Assembly: GCA_902799655.1 (NCBI GenBank)
Contig: CADCBH010000020.1
Span: 20,927-84,926 of the forward strand
Reading direction: 5' to 3'
Length of the DNA: 64,000 bases
DNA from: an uncultured Bacteroidales bacterium
GTDB taxonomy: Bacteria; Bacteroidota; Bacteroidia; Bacteroidales; Bacteroidaceae
The notes below the pieces were generated by a model, which had not been told where the DNA came from, did no database searches, and worked only from the letters and a program-made list of their open reading frames with translations. A program made the position numbers and the translations under genes. Each line of letters starts with the position of its first letter. The first letter of the stretch is position 1. Shown here in pieces: positions 61,877 to 64,000 of the stretch.

Positions 61877-63309
61877 TACGTTATACAAAAGAATATATCG
61901 AAACGTTGCTGGACAAATATATGGACGGCAAATCAACGTTGGAAGAAGAAGACATCCTGTCAGAATACTTCCGAGGGCAAGACATTCCGAAGGAGTGGGT
62001 AGACTATCAGCAGCTCTTTCAGGAGATTGAGGCCATGAAGCCTCAGCCAAAAATCAGGAAACGATGGATAGGCTGGAGCGTAGCAGCAGCGGTGGCCGTT
62101 TTGTTTGTTTCTCTGGTATGGCAATATATGGGACAATATGATACGGTACAAATACCAGCTGAACTTACAGCAAGGGCCGATAGTGTTAGCAGTTCACATA
62201 TAGAGCAACAGGTAGACACAACGACAATCCAGAAAGAACATTGTAAGCCCACACAGACCAAGAAGCGTAGTCTGCGTAAGTCGGAACCTACAATGACGGA
62301 TATTGACAAGACGTATGCGCTGATTGCAGAGGCTGAGCAGGAAGTCATTGAGGCACAACTGGCTGCCTACGGCTACATACCCGTAATGCAAGAAGATGGT
62401 ACCATTATATATATTCACGAACAAATCATCATGGTGGGGCTGTACCTACTACTGCCCTTTACCGCTACAGCACAACAGCAAATTGAGAAAACTTTCGATG
62501 CCTTGCGTCAAAGTAAAGCGCAAAAGGAAGTATGGTCAGAGCGTGCTATTGAGAAAGACCCAGAAACAGGAAAGCTGAAAGGGTTGAGCGACATCTACGA
62601 CTTCCTGATCATGAATCCGCAAAATAAGAATCTGGTGACCGCTATTGAGCAGGCTTTCCGTCAGGATGAAGGCAAGGCTTACAGTGTGAAGACAGGTAAT
62701 CGTGGAGGCGAGGAACATTATACAACTTTGGCAGTAGGCAACAGTAACACAGGGGGAGTGGCCATCGGACTAATGAAAGGCTCAAAATACACCTATGCCC
62801 TATTCCTTGACCCTAAGGACTCTGCTCGTCAGCATCGTTATGCATACGCGCTGGAATGGGCGGACGATGGTGACAAAATCAGGGGACGTATCGCTAAGAC
62901 TTACGCCACCACGCAGGAGCATCGCAGAAGCATAAGACAGACAAGGACCATTAGTATCAATGGTAACACATTCAAAATTGATGATAATAGCTTCTCGTTA
63001 GGTAGCGGTTTTCCTTTTGACAACAGCTCTGTTTTTGACAATGACTCGATATTCTCCTATGGGCCGAAGAGCTCTGAATCGTGGCTTAGCGAGTTCAATA
63101 CCTTCAAGAACCTGTTTTTAAAGAATCCTACAGGCACTGCTGCTAATTATCACGTATCCCATATCTACAAACTGTGCAAGAATGCTGATTGTCTGGACGA
63201 TGCAGAGAAGGCGATGGCCCTCAAGGAGTTGGAGAAAATGAAGAAGGCTGCCAAAGATGATTTTATCAAACAGATGTTCGAGATGAGCAGCGAACGACTG
63301 AATAAATAA
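61873..63309 (+). CDS. Anti-sigma-like protein fused to a secreted-type protein
   Basis: 478 aa from ATG 61873, which overlaps the sigma gene stop in the usual coupled way. Residues 1-64 are cytoplasmic, a membrane helix spans about 65-83, and a periplasmic part runs to ~184; by position and layout this is an anti-sigma factor. At 185-201 a second hydrophobic stretch (IIMVGLYLLLPFTATAQQ) looks exactly like a signal peptide with cleavage site, followed by ~275 residues of a second, secreted-type protein containing Gly/Asn/Ser-rich segments. There is no stop between the two parts. It reads as a gene fusion, with M187 (62431) as possible internal start. Its partner genes are the sigma factor and the receptor downstream. 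Confidence 0.75.
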   Translation: MIRYTKEYIETLLDKYMDGKSTLEEEDILSEYFRGQDIPKEWVDYQQLFQEIEAMKPQPKIRKRWIGWSVAAAVAVLFVSLVWQYMGQYDTVQIPAELTARADSVSSSHIEQQVDTTTIQKEHCKPTQTKKRSLRKSEPTMTDIDKTYALIAEAEQEVIEAQLAAYGYIPVMQEDGTIIYIHEQIIMVGLYLLLPFTATAQQQIEKTFDALRQSKAQKEVWSERAIEKDPETGKLKGLSDIYDFLIMNPQNKNLVTAIEQAFRQDEGKAYSVKTGNRGGEEHYTTLAVGNSNTGGVAIGLMKGSKYTYALFLDPKDSARQHRYAYALEWADDGDKIRGRIAKTYATTQEHRRSIRQTRTISINGNTFKIDDNSFSLGSGFPFDNSSVFDNDSIFSYGPKSSESWLSEFNTFKNLFLKNPTGTAANYHVSHIYKLCKNADCLDDAEKAMALKELEKMKKAAKDDFIKQMFEMSSERLNK

Positions 63310-63313
63310 AGCA

Positions 63314-64000
63314 ATGAAACATATTAGAATGATATGCCTTTCGCTGCTATTAGTAGCGAAAGTAGGGATTGCTACGGCCCAAACGAAAGCAGATTCGGCC
63401 AGCGTAAGCAACGACTCCATCACTTGGAATAAGGAACTGGAGGGTATTGTGGTCAAAGCTCAGAAGCAACTTGTCAAACAGGAAATTGACCGCATAGGCT
63501 ATGATGTACAAGGAGATGAGGAGTCGAAAACACAGACGGTAATGGATATGCTTCGCAAGGTGCCGATGGTGACGGTCGACGGACAGGAGAATATCCTTGT
63601 CAAGGGTAATAGCAACTATAAGATATATAAGAATGGGCATTATGACCCTAGCCTGTCGAAAAATGCTAAGGAGACGTTTAAGTCGATGCCTGCCTCGATG
63701 GTAAAGCGCATCGAAGTAATTACCGATCCTGGAGCACGCGAGGATGCTGAAGGCGTGGATGCCATCCTGAATATCGTGATGATCGATGGTTCGAAGATGA
63801 AAGGTATGACGGGGGTAGTGTCGGCTACCTATAATTCGTTGAATCACCCAAACTTCTATGGTTCGCTAACGGGACAAATCGGTAAGCTGCTGACATCTAT
63901 AGAATACGGCTACGGAGGAATGTCGAGCCGCGAGACAGAGAACAGTACCTATACAGACCGCACTTATCTTGATACGGGCAATCGAATGCTGTCTCAGTCT
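63314..64000 (+). CDS. Outer-membrane beta-barrel receptor, 3' end cut by window
   Basis: 229 codons are visible and the frame is open to the last base. A signal peptide (MKHIRMICLSLLLVAKVGIATA) is followed by a TonB-receptor-like plug region (VMDMLRKVPMVTVDGQENILVKGNSN..., KRIEVITDPGAREDAEGVDAILNIV), and the barrel is just beginning (GVVSATYNSLNHPNFYGSLTGQIG). It belongs to the outer-membrane beta-barrel family often linked to ECF sigma factors. It lies 4 bp after the fused gene, so it is the third gene of the ECF operon. Confidence 0.9.
   Translation, partial: MKHIRMICLSLLLVAKVGIATAQTKADSASVSNDSITWNKELEGIVVKAQKQLVKQEIDRIGYDVQGDEESKTQTVMDMLRKVPMVTVDGQENILVKGNSNYKIYKNGHYDPSLSKNAKETFKSMPASMVKRIEVITDPGAREDAEGVDAILNIVMIDGSKMKGMTGVVSATYNSLNHPNFYGSLTGQIGKLLTSIEYGYGGMSSRETENSTYTDRTYLDTGNRMLSQS

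Overview
The window is chromosomal DNA from a Bacteroidota bacterium, most likely Prevotellaceae (Prevotella in the broad sense). Three things point there: promoters of the TTTG-N19-20-TAnnTTTG type before many genes, typical Bacteroidales families (DUF2851, DUF3109, WbqC, TSCPD, THUMP-like methyltransferase, BT4734-type primase, AraC-linked glycoside hydrolases), and a C-terminal sorting-type tail on a secreted galactanase. The genus is inferred by reading only; no database was searched.

Layout. 1-5.2 kb: the end of infB, a membrane SpoIIE-type phosphatase and sufB, without the sufC/D/S genes that usually follow. 5.2-9.1 kb: a GH67 alpha-glucuronidase and a GH97 glycosidase. 9.1-13.8 kb: an accessory module of two unrecognised genes and a primase-helicase, bounded by GTTACAG iterons, followed by a MntA/HepT toxin-antitoxin pair. 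14.7-20.6 kb: RNase HII, a helix-hairpin-helix outer-membrane protein, a glycosyltransferase and mannose-1-phosphate guanylyltransferase, tRNA-Leu and a LuxR regulator. 20.7-23.9 kb: a GH95 enzyme with an AraC regulator. 23.9-31.9 kb, minus strand: DUF3109-ung-dprA-HAD-thioesterase-DUF2851, then a GH53 galactanase, a small basic protein and a stand-alone AICAR formyltransferase. 32-41 kb: rplS, TSCPD, and the minus-strand genes ctpA, parE, GNAT, methyltransferase and a second SpoIIE-type phosphatase. 41.2-46.6 kb: dapB, two signal peptidase-like genes, WbqC, DUF3332, rmuC. 46.6-51.5 kb: murQ, vanZ-like, two tandem NSS transporters, a ComEA-like protein. 51.6-56.9 kb: a probable small RNA and a BlaI/BlaR1 operon with two thioredoxin-like proteins and a TPR protein. 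56.9-59 kb: a 1.65-kb unit with ~120-bp inverted repeats around one VirE-type ATPase. 59-64 kb: a polyvalent-type kinase, a TfoX-like protein, a membrane-tethered winged-helix protein, and an ECF sigma / anti-sigma-like / outer-membrane receptor operon cut by the window end.

The observation most worth following is the pair of primase/VirE helicase units. Each is bordered by its own iteron family in inverted orientation, one has a 38-bp AT palindrome inside a 20-bp inverted repeat, and both adjoin copies of the same dispersed repeat. They look like small replicon-like or transposable cassettes with no transposase or integrase in view.

Other points are an rplS gene whose full-length frame has only an ATT codon as start, a signal peptidase paralogue lacking both catalytic residues, short tandem repeats inserted in frame into four protein genes, and an apparent anti-sigma/secreted-protein fusion.
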